64,000 nt of DNA from Lasioglossum baleicum (lineage: Eukaryota > Arthropoda > Insecta > Hymenoptera > Halictidae). Positions 62,914 through 64,000 of the stretch are shown piece after piece; position 1 is the first letter of the stretch; each line of letters opens with the position of its first letter. The position numbers and the translations under genes are program-made. The stretch covers positions 6,076,001 through 6,140,000 of the forward strand of contig NC_134943.1 in the NCBI RefSeq assembly GCF_051020765.1, given 5' to 3'. The notes beneath the pieces were generated by a model, which worked only from the letters and a program-made list of their open reading frames with translations, was not told the DNA's origin and made no database searches.

Positions 62914-63734
62914 GACTCCACTTACCACCGTTCAATCACGTGTCATCTAACTCATCTAGACGTGTCGTTATTTACACAAAATCAAGCAACGAATGACAGT
63001 GTGCACATCACCATCTACATTTGTCATTACTTCGACAACATTCTGACACAACGAGGTGCACAAATGAATGTGGACACAGGTTCAGGCTGCAGCTACAGAA
63101 TCGTCGTTGTTAAATCGAAAATTCTGCAGTGCTGTCTTTAATACTTGTCCTGTTGGTCGATCGGTTCGACAGTAACGATTTTGTCGCTGTGCCACGTTCA
63201 ATCAGAAGTCGGGGGCCGATTCCTCCGACCATAAGCTGAGTTTTAGCAATCTCGGATCAGAATCGGATGGTTTTCGCCGGAAACGGCGACGTCCGTCATC
63301 TAACTGCCCCGACAACTGCACGGATCAAAGTTTCGATGTTAAAACTCGACGAGTCACAATCGTAAATCGTTCTAGAGGTCTCAGCTGGCAGCGGGAACGC
63401 TGTCGGGAGAACCCGATTAGATCCAAGTTTGGTCATCGATAGGAGATATCAAGACAAATGAGATCCCACGGGATTTGGCTGAGGAAAATTTGTTTGGAAC
63501 GTCGCTGGACTCTCCGTTTCTGGCGAGACACACCCCTAACAATCGTCTCTATCTCCGAAGTCTCGTTGTCGATCGATTCAAGGATCGATTCCAGGTGAAA
63601 TCAGAAATCGAAGCGTACTCGCGGCTTTCTTTCTTCGCAGAGTTCCTTGGACGGACGGCGCACGGTCCGATTGTATATTAAACGTCGCGACAATCCATTA
63701 TTATCGATGTACGTGATTGTAGATATGTATAGCA

Positions 63735-63838
63735 ACGTGCGTGCGTGTGTGAGTGCGTATAAGTGTACATGGCAGGATGTTCGTGTGAGTCTGTATACGC
63801 GCGCGTGTGTGCGTGTGTTTGGGTGTATGTGTGTGTAT
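63735..63838. repeat. GT-rich tract
   Basis: Interrupted GT and GTGC units, immediately before the AATAAA at 63839. If transcribed it would be GU-rich RNA near the mRNA end. Confidence 0.7.
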
Positions 63839-64000
63839 AATAAAAGAACGGAGATATCGGTCGGTAGAGTTTTTGTTCGCGGAATACGCGACACGCTCGA
63901 GGCGGGAAATCTCGTTTCCGGTGGATTCGAGAATACTGCGGGCTGCCGGAAGTTTGGCCACGAGACGGAGAGGAAGTTTCGTTGCGGAGAACAGTCTCCG

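Larger units (their letters stand above)
62451..63844 (+). other. Probable 3' UTR of the amine receptor gene
   Basis: Sequence after the stop has no recognisable coding content. The first good polyadenylation hexamer noticed is AATAAA at 63839-63844, just after a GT-rich tract (63735-63838). One minus-strand copy of the bipartite motif lies at 62885-62913. The UTR end is an inference; transcripts could end earlier through variant signals. Confidence 0.4.

Overview
The window looks like insect nuclear DNA, most probably from an aculeate hymenopteran (bee, wasp or ant). That assignment is an inference. It rests on CpG-rich, weakly coding DNA with many (GA)n tracts, a mix of mariner, Tc1, pogo-like and foldback DNA transposons, and one gene of an invertebrate biogenic-amine receptor type.

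Only one host gene is supportable. The last two coding exons of a class-A GPCR lie on the + strand at 58412-58792 (TM5 and start of the third loop) and 61854-62450 (rest of the third loop, TM6, TM7, short tail, stop). The motifs fit an alpha2-adrenergic-like octopamine receptor. A likely 3' UTR follows, with an AATAAA at 63839. No exon for TM1-TM4 was recognised, so most of 1-58411 is either upstream intron or intergenic DNA.

The rest is a transposon graveyard. From left to right: a mariner-like element whose right half is an inverted copy of its own left end, with a retroposon-like insert (2044-3190); a solo Tc1-like end (11502); a 2.04-kb palindromic element with CACTG termini and TAA target duplications (15675-17713); a 250-bp hairpin plus a repeat shared with the flank of that palindrome (21837-22604); a small MITE (23244-23437); a foldback (30042-30480); an inverted minisatellite (37864-38321); a 612-bp foldback (41318-41929); a TTAA-flanked element with a smaller MITE inside (46028-46551); a pogo-like remnant carrying a truncated PHD-type zinc motif (57189-58030); and, inside the last receptor intron, a deleted Tc1-like element that keeps only its DNA-binding region (60689-61645).

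The most unexpected signal is a short bipartite motif of about 28-29 bp, AGTRGAW-N15/16-CAGAC. It occurs 13 times on both strands, with about four degenerate copies. It forms a diverged tandem array of about 137-bp units at 1647-3349, which the mariner interrupted, and one outward-facing pair at 42036-42123 that can fold into a hairpin. I do not recognise it as a known element.
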